Assembly (NCBI GenBank): GCA_903906365.1
Contig: CAIVKC010000046.1
Span: forward strand, 1-64,000
Length of the DNA stretch: 64,000 nt
Origin: an uncultured Bacteroidota bacterium
GTDB lineage: Bacteria > Bacteroidota > Bacteroidia > Chitinophagales > Chitinophagaceae
Direction: 5' to 3'
The translations under genes were made by a program, and so were the position numbers. Every line of letters begins with the position of its first letter. Position 1 is the stretch's first letter. Shown piece after piece: positions 1 to 8,187 of the stretch. The notes beneath the pieces were generated by a model. That model saw only the letters and a list, made by a program, of their open reading frames with translations, was not told the DNA's origin and did no database searches.

Positions 1-429
1 AAAAATAATTATAAAAATATATATATTTATATAATATATATTATACTTAATCATGTGGCTGAATAATAATAGACTTTACAAGTAATTTATTTACATTATT
101 ATTTTTATATATTTGTTTTTCCCGCTTTTTGGGGCATTTTATATATCCTTTATCTATTGAGGGCTGCCCGCCCGCGCTCTAAAACCTGTAATTAGGAAGC
201 GCCTGGGCTGATTTAGACTGATTCCACGCAATGGCCCATGAAGCGCGCCCCTGCGACAATATTTACAAATAACTGTATTACAACACTTTATAGCCAAACT
301 ACCGGGAAAGCCGGCTCTTCCCAGCCGCTGAATCCCTGGCCAAAAGTTATTCACACCCCCAAAAATTAATTTTGTTATGTGGTGCTAATTTGTAATTTAG
401 TGCAAGAATTTAATGGGTTAGTAAGTAAG

Positions 430-455
430 GGGTCAGCCGAGTCGCTGACCCTTTT
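430..455 (+). terminator. Terminator-like hairpin
   Basis: A perfect 8-bp stem GGGTCAGC (430-437) and GCTGACCC (444-451) with a 6-nt loop is followed by TTTT and a T-rich stretch on the plus strand. It looks like an intrinsic terminator. No upstream gene on the plus strand within the window explains it, except a possible short transcript starting near 380. Confidence 0.5.
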
Positions 456-693
456 ACTTTTTAGTCCGGTCTGCGTCCACGGCAGGTTCCCTCAGCAATA
501 CCTTTGCATGACTTCACTTACATCCGGTGTGCAAACGGGAAAAATTTTCTACACTATTAACAGCAGTGAACACCTACAACATGCAGAGCGGAGCGAATCG
601 TCCTTTGCGGAATCGTAAGACATTGGGCAGATAAAGCAATCGATCAGGTCCCCTGTAAGCAGACCTGAAATTTTTCACCACTCCAATAACTTC

Positions 694-701
694 TACCTTT
701 A
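694..701 (+). promoter_or_regulatory. Putative radA -7 promoter box, TACCTTTA
   Basis: TACCTTTA matches the Bacteroidota -7 element TAnnTTTG except for the last base. It ends 5 nt before the radA ATG, so transcription would begin at or next to the start codon. No clear -33 box was seen. Confidence 0.4.
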
Positions 702-706
702 CGGTT

Positions 707-2083
707 ATGAGTAAGATCAAGACAGCTTTTTTTTGCAGTAACTGCGGATATGAGTCTGCCAAGTGGTTGGGGAAATGCCCGGGCTGCGAGCAGTGGAATA
801 CTTTCGTGGAAGAACTCATTACAAAGGATAACAAATCCGCCGACATGGACTGGAAGAAATTCGCGTCGGATAAAAAAGACATCAAGACCATTTCGATCAG
901 TGAAGTGGTAAGCGGGGAAGAAAAGAGAATTGTAAGCGCCGATGCTGAGCTGAACAGGGTTCTGGGGGGAGGCATTGTGGCCGGCAGCCTGGTGCTGGTG
1001 GCCGGTGAGCCGGGTATTGGCAAGAGCACCCTTTTTCTGCAGAACGGTTTAATGCTTAAAGACATTATCACACTTTATATCAGCGGGGAGGAAAGTGAGC
1101 AGCAGATAAAAATGCGGGCGGACCGGCTTAAAATCCAAAACGACAAGTTCTACCTGCTCACGGAAACTTCCACGCAGGTCATTTTCCAGGAGATCAAAAA
1201 ACTAAAGCCCCAGCTGGTCATTGTGGATTCCATACAGACCCTGCAGTCCCCCTATATTGAATCTTCGCAGGGAAGTGTTTCCCAGATCCGGGAATGTGCT
1301 GCAGAATTTCAGCGTTATGCCAAAGAGACCAATACGCCCGTATTCCTGATTGGTCATATAACCAAGGACGGCAATATCGCCGGGCCAAAAATCCTGGAGC
1401 ATATGGTGGACACGGTTCTGCAATTTGAAGGGGACCGTCACTATGCTTACCGGATCCTCAGGACACTGAAGAACCGCTTTGGAAGCGCCTCCGAACTGGG
1501 CATCTATGAAATGAGTGATGAAGGCATGCGGGCCGTGAGCAATCCCAGCGAAATTCTGATCACCCAAAAGGAGGACCAGCTGAGCGGTGTGGCCATAGCG
1601 GCCACCATCGAGGGCATGAGGCCCATGCTGATTGAAGTGCAGGCCCTGGTCACCCAGTCCGTCTATGGCACCCCGCAGCGGACGGTGAGCGGCTTTGATC
1701 TGCGACGCCTGCAACTGCTGCTGGCCGTACTGGAAAAAAGGGGCGGATTTCATTTTGGGGTAAAGGATGTATTCCTCAACATCGCCGGCGGGCTTAAGGT
1801 GGAAGATCCTTCCATTGACCTGGCGGTATTATGTGCCCTGCTGAGTTCCTATGAGGACATCTCGCTGCCCCAGCATACCTGCTTTGCCGGCGAAGTGGGA
1901 CTGAGTGGCGAAATCAGGGCCGTCAACCGCATAGAACAACGCATTGCCGAGGCAGAAAAACTGGGCTTTGAAAAAATACTGGTTTCCAAGTACAACCAGA
2001 AGGGACTGAAGAACCAAAAATTCAATATAGAAGTGCTGAGCATGGGAAGGGTCGATGAAGTATACAGGTATCTTTTTTCCTGA
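707..2083 (+). CDS. radA: DNA repair protein RadA
   Basis: RadA is a RecA-like ATPase that promotes branch migration of recombination intermediates during repair. The 458-residue product has the full architecture: an N-terminal four-cysteine zinc finger (Cys10, Cys13, Cys24, Cys27), a RecA-like core with Walker A GEPGIGKST at 100-108, the RadA signature KNRFG at 255-259, and a C-terminal Lon-protease-like domain from about residue 280. Length is normal for the family. The ATG start puts the zinc finger at its usual distance from the N-terminus, and a TACCTTTA box lies directly upstream. The gene stands alone; the next gene begins 84 nt later. Confidence 0.97.
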   Translation: MSKIKTAFFCSNCGYESAKWLGKCPGCEQWNTFVEELITKDNKSADMDWKKFASDKKDIKTISISEVVSGEEKRIVSADAELNRVLGGGIVAGSLVLVAGEPGIGKSTLFLQNGLMLKDIITLYISGEESEQQIKMRADRLKIQNDKFYLLTETSTQVIFQEIKKLKPQLVIVDSIQTLQSPYIESSQGSVSQIRECAAEFQRYAKETNTPVFLIGHITKDGNIAGPKILEHMVDTVLQFEGDRHYAYRILRTLKNRFGSASELGIYEMSDEGMRAVSNPSEILITQKEDQLSGVAIAATIEGMRPMLIEVQALVTQSVYGTPQRTVSGFDLRRLQLLLAVLEKRGGFHFGVKDVFLNIAGGLKVEDPSIDLAVLCALLSSYEDISLPQHTCFAGEVGLSGEIRAVNRIEQRIAEAEKLGFEKILVSKYNQKGLKNQKFNIEVLSMGRVDEVYRYLFS

Positions 2084-2167
2084 TAAGCCGGCAGGCCGCC
2101 CAACAGGGGGTGAAACTGGCTGCCAAAACAACTTTAGCGCAACTATTCCGTTATATAGCCCGGGAGG

Positions 2168-3598
2168 ATGCCCTCCTTTTTAACCAAAAAGATGAACAAA
2201 GTTTTCCCGCTGATATTTTTTTTACTGGTGATGCTGGTCGGTGGATGTAAAAAGGACAGCTTTATCACTTCCCCCGATGCCCTCATTGGCCTGTCAAGTG
2301 ATACCCTTTTTTTTGACACCGTATTTGTAACAACGGGATCTGTGACCCAGCAGGTGAAAATTATCAACCAGAATGCCCAGAAAATTAAAATCAGTGCGAT
2401 CAGGCTCATGGGAGGAGCCTCCTCTGTTTTCAAAATCAATATAGACGGCTCAGCGGTTAGCGAGACCGACAACCTGGAAATAGGGGCCAATGACAGCGTG
2501 TACCTGTTCGTTTCCGTATTCATCAACCCCGCTGCCCCCAACCTCCCTTTTATCCTCCGCGACAGCATAGAGGTTTCTTTCAACGGCAATCATCAGTATA
2601 TCCAGCTGCAGGCCTGGGGACAAAATGCGCACTTCCTCAAAAACAGGACCCTGACCGGACAGGTTACCTTCACCAATGACCTGCCTTATGTGATCACCGG
2701 CGGGCTGCAGGTTGCCCCCGGGGCTACACTGACCATCAACAGCGGATGCCGCATATACCTCCACGCAGATGCACCCCTGCTGGTGGACGGTTCCCTGCAG
2801 GCCCAGGGAGACAGCAATGCCAGGATTTTATTTACGGGGGACCGCCTGGATATGCCCTATAACAGTTACCCGGGCAGCTGGCCCGGCATTGTATTTCGCG
2901 GAAGCAGTACCGGCAACCAGCTTACCTATTGCGTAATCAAAAACGCCTACCAGGCCATCGTTACCCCGCCGTCCATGCAGCCGGGGGACTGGCAACTCGC
3001 GCTGAACCAGTGCATCGTGGACAACAGTTATGATGCGGGAATCTACGCCGTCCAGAGCAATATCTCCGCCACCAACTGCCTGCTGAGTAATTGCGGGAAG
3101 AACCTGGCCCTCACCGGCGGCGGCCATTACCAGTTTACCTACTGCACGGTGGCGAGCTATTCCAATGACTATATTTCCCACAATGCACCCGTACTGCAGG
3201 TCAGCAACTACCTGCAGCAGGGAGCCGGCTACCTGGTATCCGGCCTGAATGCCTCTTTTTTGAACTGTATTTTCTGGGGAGGAAACGGACTGGTGGATGA
3301 CGAAGTCACCGTTTCCCTGCAGCCCGGACTCCCGGCGCCCTCCGTTCAATTCTCCGGCTGCCTGTGGAAAGTGAAAAACAGCCCGCAGGGAGCCGATACC
3401 TCAGGGATGCTGGTCAATACCGATCCGATGTTTGACAGCGTCAACAACCTTCGCCGATACTATGATTTTCACCTCCGCAGCCAATCCCCGGCCATTGGAA
3501 GCGGGATGGTCACGGCCGGTATTGCGACCGATTTGGATGGCCTTCCCCGGGTGACCGGGGGAAGGACGGACAGGGGATGTTATGAAAACATTCCTTAA
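2168..3598 (+). CDS. Lipoprotein with right-handed beta-helix repeats
   Basis: Probable surface or periplasmic lipoprotein of unknown substrate. The N-terminus has a basic start, a hydrophobic stretch and a lipobox ending at Cys27 (MLVGGC), followed by Lys-Lys-Asp. The remainder is rich in short Asn/Gly-containing strands (for example GGLQVAPGATLTINSGCRIY) typical of parallel beta-helix proteins, and ends with a choice-of-anchor-like segment rich in Asp and Gly (SPAIGSG, TDLDGLPR). The start is uncertain: the ATG at 2168 lies in the loop of a small GGAGG/CCTCC hairpin followed by T5, while the ATG at 2192 (MNKVFP) gives a more typical lipoprotein signal with the lipid-bearing Cys at 19. A structural or adhesin-like role is inference only. 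Confidence 0.75.
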   Translation: MPSFLTKKMNKVFPLIFFLLVMLVGGCKKDSFITSPDALIGLSSDTLFFDTVFVTTGSVTQQVKIINQNAQKIKISAIRLMGGASSVFKINIDGSAVSETDNLEIGANDSVYLFVSVFINPAAPNLPFILRDSIEVSFNGNHQYIQLQAWGQNAHFLKNRTLTGQVTFTNDLPYVITGGLQVAPGATLTINSGCRIYLHADAPLLVDGSLQAQGDSNARILFTGDRLDMPYNSYPGSWPGIVFRGSSTGNQLTYCVIKNAYQAIVTPPSMQPGDWQLALNQCIVDNSYDAGIYAVQSNISATNCLLSNCGKNLALTGGGHYQFTYCTVASYSNDYISHNAPVLQVSNYLQQGAGYLVSGLNASFLNCIFWGGNGLVDDEVTVSLQPGLPAPSVQFSGCLWKVKNSPQGADTSGMLVNTDPMFDSVNNLRRYYDFHLRSQSPAIGSGMVTAGIATDLDGLPRVTGGRTDRGCYENIP

Positions 3599-3696
3599 TA
3601 TATTTACCTCTCCGGGGCCTTTACACAAATTCAGAATAATATTGGTAATTCAAACTAACTTACGGGTTGATTGTTGAATTATTAAAACCACCAAAC

Positions 3697-4212
3697 ATGA
3701 TACGTTTAGCTATTCTTTCCATTTTATTAATTGGCACCATGAGTGTATATGATTTCAAAGTTCCGGGTCTTGATGGCAATACCATTGACCTGTCCAAGTA
3801 CAAGGGTAAAAAAATCCTTATTGTCAATACTGCCTCCAAATGCGGCTATACCCCCCAGTATGCAGACCTCGAAAAACTATATGAAAAATACAAAAGCAAA
3901 CTGGTGATCATCGGTTTTCCGGCCAACAATTTCGGCCAGCAGGAACCAGGCACCAACGGTGACATTAAGGAATTCTGCAGCAAGAATTACGGGGTGAGTT
4001 TTCCCATGGCAGAAAAAGTCGATGTGGTTGGAGACAATACCCATCCCCTTTTCAAATACCTGACCGAAGAGGCTAAAAAATTAGGCACCCCCGATCCCGT
4101 CATCAAATGGAATTTTACCAAATTCCTGGTGGATGAAAACGGTAAACTGATCGCGGTATTTCCCAGCAAGGTTACCCCGATGAGTGAAGAGATCACCAAG
4201 TATCTGAACTGA
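3697..4212 (+). CDS. Glutathione peroxidase family thiol peroxidase
   Basis: Reduces hydrogen peroxide or lipid peroxides with thiols, probably thioredoxin in this phylum. The 171-residue product has the family blocks in order: NTASKCGYTPQY with the peroxidatic Cys49 (cysteine, not selenocysteine), FPANNFGQQEPG with the conserved Gln, and KWNFTKFLV with the conserved Trp. The first 16 residues are hydrophobic and resemble a short signal or membrane sequence, so the protein may be exported; this is an inference. An in-frame TTG lies 30 nt upstream, but the ATG at 3697 is preferred because it starts a plausible signal sequence. A strong terminator follows at 4276. Confidence 0.93.
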   Translation: MIRLAILSILLIGTMSVYDFKVPGLDGNTIDLSKYKGKKILIVNTASKCGYTPQYADLEKLYEKYKSKLVIIGFPANNFGQQEPGTNGDIKEFCSKNYGVSFPMAEKVDVVGDNTHPLFKYLTEEAKKLGTPDPVIKWNFTKFLVDENGKLIAVFPSKVTPMSEEITKYLN

Positions 4213-4275
4213 TCCTGCGCTGTTTCAATTTGCATGGCATGACATCCAGTCCTCCTGCTCCATACACTGCATTGC

Positions 4276-4303
4276 GCCCGGGCCTCTGGCCCGGGCTTTT
4301 TTT
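4276..4303 (+). terminator. Intrinsic terminator after glutathione peroxidase
   Basis: Perfect 9-bp GC-rich stem GCCCGGGCC (4276-4284) and GGCCCGGGC (4288-4296), loop TCT, followed by seven T residues. It ends the peroxidase transcript just before the holB promoter. Confidence 0.92.
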
Positions 4304-4338
4304 ATGCGCGGCCGGGTCCAAGAAGGCCCCTTTCCGAT

Positions 4339-4346
4339 TATCTTTG
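4339..4346 (+). promoter_or_regulatory. holB -7 promoter box TATCTTTG
   Basis: Exact match to the Bacteroidota TAnnTTTG -7 element. It ends 5 nt before the ATG at 4352, predicting a leaderless or nearly leaderless mRNA. No TTTG was found at the usual -33 spacing. Confidence 0.6.
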
Positions 4347-4351
4347 CTCCC

Positions 4352-5563
4352 ATGGCATTCAAAGAGATTATCGGACAGGGCGCTGTGAAAAGCCAGCTCA
4401 CCGAACTGGTGCAGCAAAACCGGCTGAGCCATGCCCTGCTTTTCCTGGGGCCGGAAGGCAGCGGGGCATTAGCCCTGGCTTTGGCCTTTGCCCAATATAT
4501 GGTTTGTGAAAAAGTCCATGGCGCCGGCTCAAAACCCGCCGCGCCCGGCCTATTCGGGGAACCGGCGCCTGGCAAACAGGAACTGCCTGAGAAATGGGAA
4601 GACGCCTGCGGCCTCTGTCCGGCCTGTACCAAAGCCAGGCAGATGGTCCATCCGGACATCCATTTCTCCTATCCGGTCATCCCCAAAAAAACCGGTGACA
4701 AACCCCTGAGTACCGACTTCATCGCTGAGTGGAGGGAATTTGTGTCCAAGCACCCCTATGGCAATGTATATGACTGGCTTCAGTTCATCGGGGCAGAGAA
4801 CAAACAGGGCAATATCACCGCCCATGAATGCAATGACATCATTCACAAACTGAGTCTGAAAAGTTTTGAGAGCGAATACAAGCTGCTGATCATGTGGATG
4901 CCCGAGTACCTGGGTAATGAAGGCAACAAACTGCTGAAGCTCATCGAGGAGCCACCCCCCAACACGCTTTTCATCCTGGTGGCGGAAAACGAATCCCTGA
5001 TCCTGCAGACCATCCTCTCCAGGACCCAGCTGGTGAAAATACCGGCGCTGGAAACCCCTGATATCTCCGGTGCCCTTATCCAGCGAAACGGGATTTCCCC
5101 GGAGCAGGCAGGCCAGGTGGCATCCATCTCGGAAGGCAATTACCATGAAGCCCTCCAGCTGCTCCAGCACGCGGACGAAGACTGGTTCGGCCTGCTCCGG
5201 GAATGGCTCAATGCCATCCTCAAGACCGGCCCCTCGGCCCAGGTCAAATGGATCGAGGAGGTTTCCAAAATGGGACGGGAAAGGCAAAAACAGTTCCTGC
5301 GCTACTTTAACCATATCCTGGAACAGGCCATACGGCTCAGCGTCCTGGATGGATTGCCGGTGCCCATGACAGAAAAAGAAAAGGAATTTACCCTCAGGCT
5401 GAACCGCCTCACGGGCATCGCCGAACAGCAGGAGATCATTCGTGAAATCGACAGGGCCACCTATTTCATAGAACGAAACGCCAACGCCAAAATGCTTTTC
5501 CATGCCCTGACCATCAAAATCTATCATATCATTGCCCATAAAACAGTGGCCACTATGTTGTAA
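4352..5563 (+). CDS. holB: DNA polymerase III delta-prime subunit
   Basis: Clamp-loader subunit that helps load the beta sliding clamp. The 403-residue product begins MAFKEIIGQGAVKSQL, the usual delta-prime opening, followed by LSHALLFLGPEGSGAL, a degenerate Walker A in which the P-loop Lys is missing, as expected for the non-hydrolysing delta-prime subunit. Zinc-module cysteines follow, with CGLCPACTK visible after a 35-residue insertion. The sensor-like block LLKLIEEPPPNTLFIL and the SRTQ motif are present. The ATG at 4352 is preferred over an in-frame ATG at 4304, which lies directly against the terminator and upstream of the promoter box. holB lies three genes before ricT, a neighbourhood also seen in Firmicutes (holB-yaaT). 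Confidence 0.93.
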   Translation: MAFKEIIGQGAVKSQLTELVQQNRLSHALLFLGPEGSGALALALAFAQYMVCEKVHGAGSKPAAPGLFGEPAPGKQELPEKWEDACGLCPACTKARQMVHPDIHFSYPVIPKKTGDKPLSTDFIAEWREFVSKHPYGNVYDWLQFIGAENKQGNITAHECNDIIHKLSLKSFESEYKLLIMWMPEYLGNEGNKLLKLIEEPPPNTLFILVAENESLILQTILSRTQLVKIPALETPDISGALIQRNGISPEQAGQVASISEGNYHEALQLLQHADEDWFGLLREWLNAILKTGPSAQVKWIEEVSKMGRERQKQFLRYFNHILEQAIRLSVLDGLPVPMTEKEKEFTLRLNRLTGIAEQQEIIREIDRATYFIERNANAKMLFHALTIKIYHIIAHKTVATML

Positions 5564-5586
5564 ATTCATCCGGCCAACACCATCCC

Positions 5587-6285
5587 ATGATGCATTTTCA
5601 CTGCCTTCAGCATGTTCCCTTTGAACCTCCCGGTAATATGGAGGAATGGATCCATTCCATCGGAGGACAACTGGGATTTACCAGACTCTACCTGCAGGAG
5701 CCCCTTCCCTCCCTCAGGGACCTGGATGCCATCATCATCATGGGAGGCCCCATGAGCGTGCAGGATGAAGACCGTTTTCCCTGGTTACAGGCCGAAAAGG
5801 AATTCCTGAAGCAGGCCATTGGGGAGGGCAAAAAAATCCTGGGCATCTGCCTGGGGGCCCAGCTGATTGCAGCCGCACTGGGCAGCCGGGTTTACCCCAA
5901 CCGGGAAAAAGAGATCGGGTTCATGCCTGTCCGGTTCATTGCTCCGCCCGGGCAGCTTCCCGGACTGGACTTTCTGCCGGAAGAGGCCACCGTATTCCAC
6001 TGGCATGGTGACACATTTGACCTGCCGGCAGGCGCACAACTGCTGGCTTCCTCCGGGGCTTGCCTTAATCAGGCATATATAATTAATAAGCAAATACTTG
6101 CTTTACAATTTCACCCGGAGGTTACACCCCGGATCATAGAAGACATGATATCCATGGAAGGCCAGGAACTGGTAGCCGGCCGCCATGTGCACAGTGCCGC
6201 TAAGATCCGGGAGGATGTCCACTTTACAGAACCCAACAAAAAGTGGTGGTTCTCCCTGCTGGCCTATTTTTTTGAACCCGGATAG
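5587..6285 (+). CDS. Class I glutamine amidotransferase-like protein
   Basis: Probable GATase1-fold enzyme, similar in layout to the glutaminase domain of GMP synthase but free-standing (232 residues). The nucleophile elbow GICLGAQ carries Cys88, and LQFHPEVTP carries His176 and Glu178, completing the Cys-His-Glu triad. The oxyanion-side motif IIIMGGPMSV is at 49-58. No synthase partner domain is nearby, so the true substrate is unknown; stand-alone members act on small gamma-glutamyl compounds or are uncharacterised. It starts 23 nt after holB and is probably cotranscribed with it. The start MMHFHCLQH has two consecutive ATG codons; either could be used. Confidence 0.88.
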   Translation: MMHFHCLQHVPFEPPGNMEEWIHSIGGQLGFTRLYLQEPLPSLRDLDAIIIMGGPMSVQDEDRFPWLQAEKEFLKQAIGEGKKILGICLGAQLIAAALGSRVYPNREKEIGFMPVRFIAPPGQLPGLDFLPEEATVFHWHGDTFDLPAGAQLLASSGACLNQAYIINKQILALQFHPEVTPRIIEDMISMEGQELVAGRHVHSAAKIREDVHFTEPNKKWWFSLLAYFFEPG

Positions 6286-6320
6286 CCCCTGTATGCCCGG
6301 CCCCCGCAAAATGTAATATT

Positions 6321-6560
6321 ATGGAACTGTCAACCATGGCCGGCTCTGCCGGTGTCAGCCTGCTACTGATCGCTTTTTTCCTGAACCTGTTTGGTATATG
6401 GTCACAGGAAAATAAAATATATATTTTTCTTAATATAATTGGAGCCGGGCTGTCCTGCTATGCATCCGTGCTCATCAAATACATGCCTTTTGTCATTTTG
6501 GAAGGCACCTGGTGCCTGGTAGCCCTCGCAGGACTCCTGAAAAACTCAAAGGCGTCCTGA
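6321..6560 (+). CDS. Small membrane protein, CBU_0592-like
   Basis: A 79-residue protein made almost entirely of hydrophobic segments (about 10-27, 33-50 and 56-73) separated by short polar turns. The pattern (LLLIAFFLNLFG, IYIFLNIIGAGLSCYAS, FVILEGTWCLVALAGLLK) resembles the small CBU_0592 family of three-helix membrane proteins, whose role is not known. It starts 35 nt after the amidotransferase and probably belongs to the same transcript. Family assignment rests on pattern memory, not a search. Confidence 0.7.
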   Translation: MELSTMAGSAGVSLLLIAFFLNLFGIWSQENKIYIFLNIIGAGLSCYASVLIKYMPFVILEGTWCLVALAGLLKNSKAS

Positions 6561-6589
6561 CCATTATGCGCTAATCCCGGATTTCGTAG

Positions 6590-6597
6590 TATATTTG
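6590..6597 (+). promoter_or_regulatory. Putative -7 box TATATTTG in the ricT upstream gap
   Basis: Exact TAnnTTTG match. It would start a transcript near 6604 running through the 6724-6764 hairpin towards ricT, giving a leader of about 315 nt or a separate small RNA. Confidence 0.4.
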
Positions 6598-6723
6598 TTA
6601 ATACCTCTCCTAACCGAGGGGTTTATGAAAAGAGGCAAAAGAGGGTATGATTCGAGGGGATTGACCGGAAAGAGGCATTCTAATCCGTTTTTTAGCAGCG
6701 TCATTTTGCACAAACATATTTCA

Positions 6724-6764
6724 TGGTCTTCCTGTCCGGGCCGAAGCGGCCACAGGGATGACCA
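6724..6764 (+). other. Imperfect but strong RNA hairpin upstream of ricT
   Basis: Three stacked helices with small bulges: TGGTC (6724-6728) with GACCA (6760-6764), CCTGT (6731-6735) with ACAGG (6752-6756), and GGCCG (6739-6743) with CGGCC (6747-6751), capped by an AAG loop. No long T run follows, so it is not a standard terminator. It lies about 160 nt before ricT. Confidence 0.4.
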
Positions 6765-6921
6765 AACCATTTTCAGCAGAAGGCCCGGGCGCCTGCCGGC
6801 TCTGTTGTACTGGTTATCTGCAATACATGGGCAACGCTGTATAAAAACACCTCCACCGGTTTGGTTTCCTTCCCTGTTTTCAGCATTTATTATTCAATTC
6901 ATTTATTAATTCTTTTGAAAT

Positions 6922-8124
6922 ATGGGATGCAGCAATTGCGGAACAGCCAGCCATGGTAAACCTTCCGGATGCAAAAGCAATGGCGGATGCAGTACGGGCG
7001 GATGTAACCGGCTCAATGTGCATGACTGGCTGGCCAACCTTCCGTTCAGCGACCCGGAAAGCGGTTGCCGAATCGTGGAGGTCAGCTTTAACAACGGCAG
7101 CAGAAAGGATTTCTACCGCAACAATACCACCCACCTTTTCGAAAAAGGAGATATGGTCAGCGTGGAAGGGGTCAGCGGTTTTGATGTGGGCATGGTCACC
7201 CTGACGGGAGAAACGGTCAGGCTGCAGCTGAAAAAGAAGGGCGTGGAGGAAAATAACCCCGAAATAAAAAAAGTGCTGCGCAGGGCCGGGGACAGGGACC
7301 TGGAAATGCTCAAACAAAACAAGGAACGCGAAAGGGCCGCCCTGGTCAGGGCAAGGGCCATCGCAAGGACCCTGAAACTTGACCTGAAAATGAGTGAAGT
7401 GGAAATTCAGGCGGACGGAAGAAAGGCGACCTTTTATTATATCGCCGACGACCGGGTGGATTTCCGGGAACTGATCAAGCTCTATGCCGGCGAATTCCGG
7501 GTAAAGGTCGAGATGAAACAGATCGGGGCCAGACAGGAAGCAGCCAAGGTCGGCGGTGTGGGCAGCTGCGGCCGGGAATTATGCTGCAGTACCTGGCTCA
7601 GTGATTTTAAGTCAGTCAATACCACCGCCGCCCGGTACCAGAATCTGTCCATCAACCAAACCAAATTAAGCGGTCAGTGCGGGCGGCTGAAATGCTGTCT
7701 CAACTATGAACTCGATACCTACCTGGATGCCCTGCAGGGCTTCCCCGATAATGCAGAAACCCTGCAGGTAGCCAAGGGAAATGCATTATTAATAAAGAAA
7801 GATATATTTAAAAACCTGATGTGGTATGTGTTGCCCGATAGCAGCAAGCAGTTTCCGCTCACCATTGAAAGGGTAAAAAAGATCAAGCAGCTCAATGCGC
7901 AGCGTATCATTCCCGATGGACTTGAACCCGTTGAAGTCAATACCGGCAAACCCAAGGAAGAGGATCACGGCTTTGTAGACCTGGTAGGACAGATCAGCCT
8001 CAAGAGCCTTGACAAAAACGACCGGAAGAAAAAACACCATCCCCATCCCCAGCAAAGGGACAACCGGCGTCCGCCCCAGCGCAGGGGCCCTGGTCCCGGT
8101 CCCGGCCCGGTTAAAAAATCTTAG
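6922..8124 (+). CDS. ricT: PSP1 domain protein RicT (YaaT-like)
   Basis: RicT belongs to the PSP1/YaaT family; in Bacillus it works in the RicA-RicF-RicT iron-sulfur complex that assists RNase Y-dependent mRNA maturation. The 400-residue product has an N-terminal Cys-rich tail (Cys3, 6, 17, 23 and 28), the PSP1 core with its GARQEAAKVGGVGSCG block, and the two signature cysteine groups GSCGRELCC (214-222) and GQCGRLKCC (251-259). The C-terminus is a low-complexity basic tail rich in His, Pro, Arg and Gly, suggesting RNA contact (inference). The start is supported by the coding pattern and an A/T-rich upstream region. Synteny with holB is conserved across phyla. A strong terminator follows. 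Confidence 0.92.
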   Translation: MGCSNCGTASHGKPSGCKSNGGCSTGGCNRLNVHDWLANLPFSDPESGCRIVEVSFNNGSRKDFYRNNTTHLFEKGDMVSVEGVSGFDVGMVTLTGETVRLQLKKKGVEENNPEIKKVLRRAGDRDLEMLKQNKERERAALVRARAIARTLKLDLKMSEVEIQADGRKATFYYIADDRVDFRELIKLYAGEFRVKVEMKQIGARQEAAKVGGVGSCGRELCCSTWLSDFKSVNTTAARYQNLSINQTKLSGQCGRLKCCLNYELDTYLDALQGFPDNAETLQVAKGNALLIKKDIFKNLMWYVLPDSSKQFPLTIERVKKIKQLNAQRIIPDGLEPVEVNTGKPKEEDHGFVDLVGQISLKSLDKNDRKKKHHPHPQQRDNRRPPQRRGPGPGPGPVKKS

Positions 8125-8133
8125 TTAAGTTTT

Positions 8134-8167
8134 AAAAAACCATCCCATTTATACAGGATGGTTTTTT
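8134..8167 (+). terminator. Intrinsic terminator after ricT
   Basis: A-rich arm plus CCATCC (8140-8145), a 10-nt loop, and GGATGG (8156-8161) followed by six T residues. The flanking A6 and T6 extend the stem and would let it act on either strand. Confidence 0.9.
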
Positions 8168-8187
8168 AATTTTAATTTCTTTTAACC

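Larger units (their letters stand above)
1..706. other. Non-coding AT-rich region upstream of radA
   Basis: No convincing gene is visible here. The first 140 bases are almost entirely A and T with runs of alternating TA; the rest has ordinary composition. Short open frames exist on both strands but none has a recognisable domain, start context or composition. The region holds a DnaA-box-like word (TTATTCACA, 347-355), a TAnnTTTG-type promoter word (TAATTTTG, 367-374) and a terminator-like hairpin at 430-455, so a transcript of about 75 nt between them is possible. A radA promoter word lies at 694-701. Confidence 0.6.
6561..6921. other. Non-coding gap with promoter word and long hairpin
   Basis: This 361-bp gap lacks a convincing gene. 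It holds TATATTTG (6590-6597), matching the Bacteroidota -7 element, and a three-part hairpin at 6724-6764. A 95-codon plus-strand frame (ATG at 6625) is Arg/Pro-rich with no recognisable pattern and was not called. The gap may be the leader of the downstream ricT gene or a separate small RNA. Confidence 0.5.

Noticed and set aside
1-355. Possible replication origin (AT-rich block plus DnaA-box-like TTATTCACA at 347-355)
   Set aside because: Only one exact box and one near box (87-95) were seen, and there is no dnaA or other origin-linked gene nearby. AT richness alone is not enough.
4550-5569. A 339-codon open frame antisense to holB
   Set aside because: No domain pattern, while the plus-strand delta-prime motifs are clear.
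6595-6909. A 104-codon frame upstream of ricT
   Set aside because: Arg/Pro/Ser-rich without family pattern, and it spans a strong hairpin. Likely a leader.
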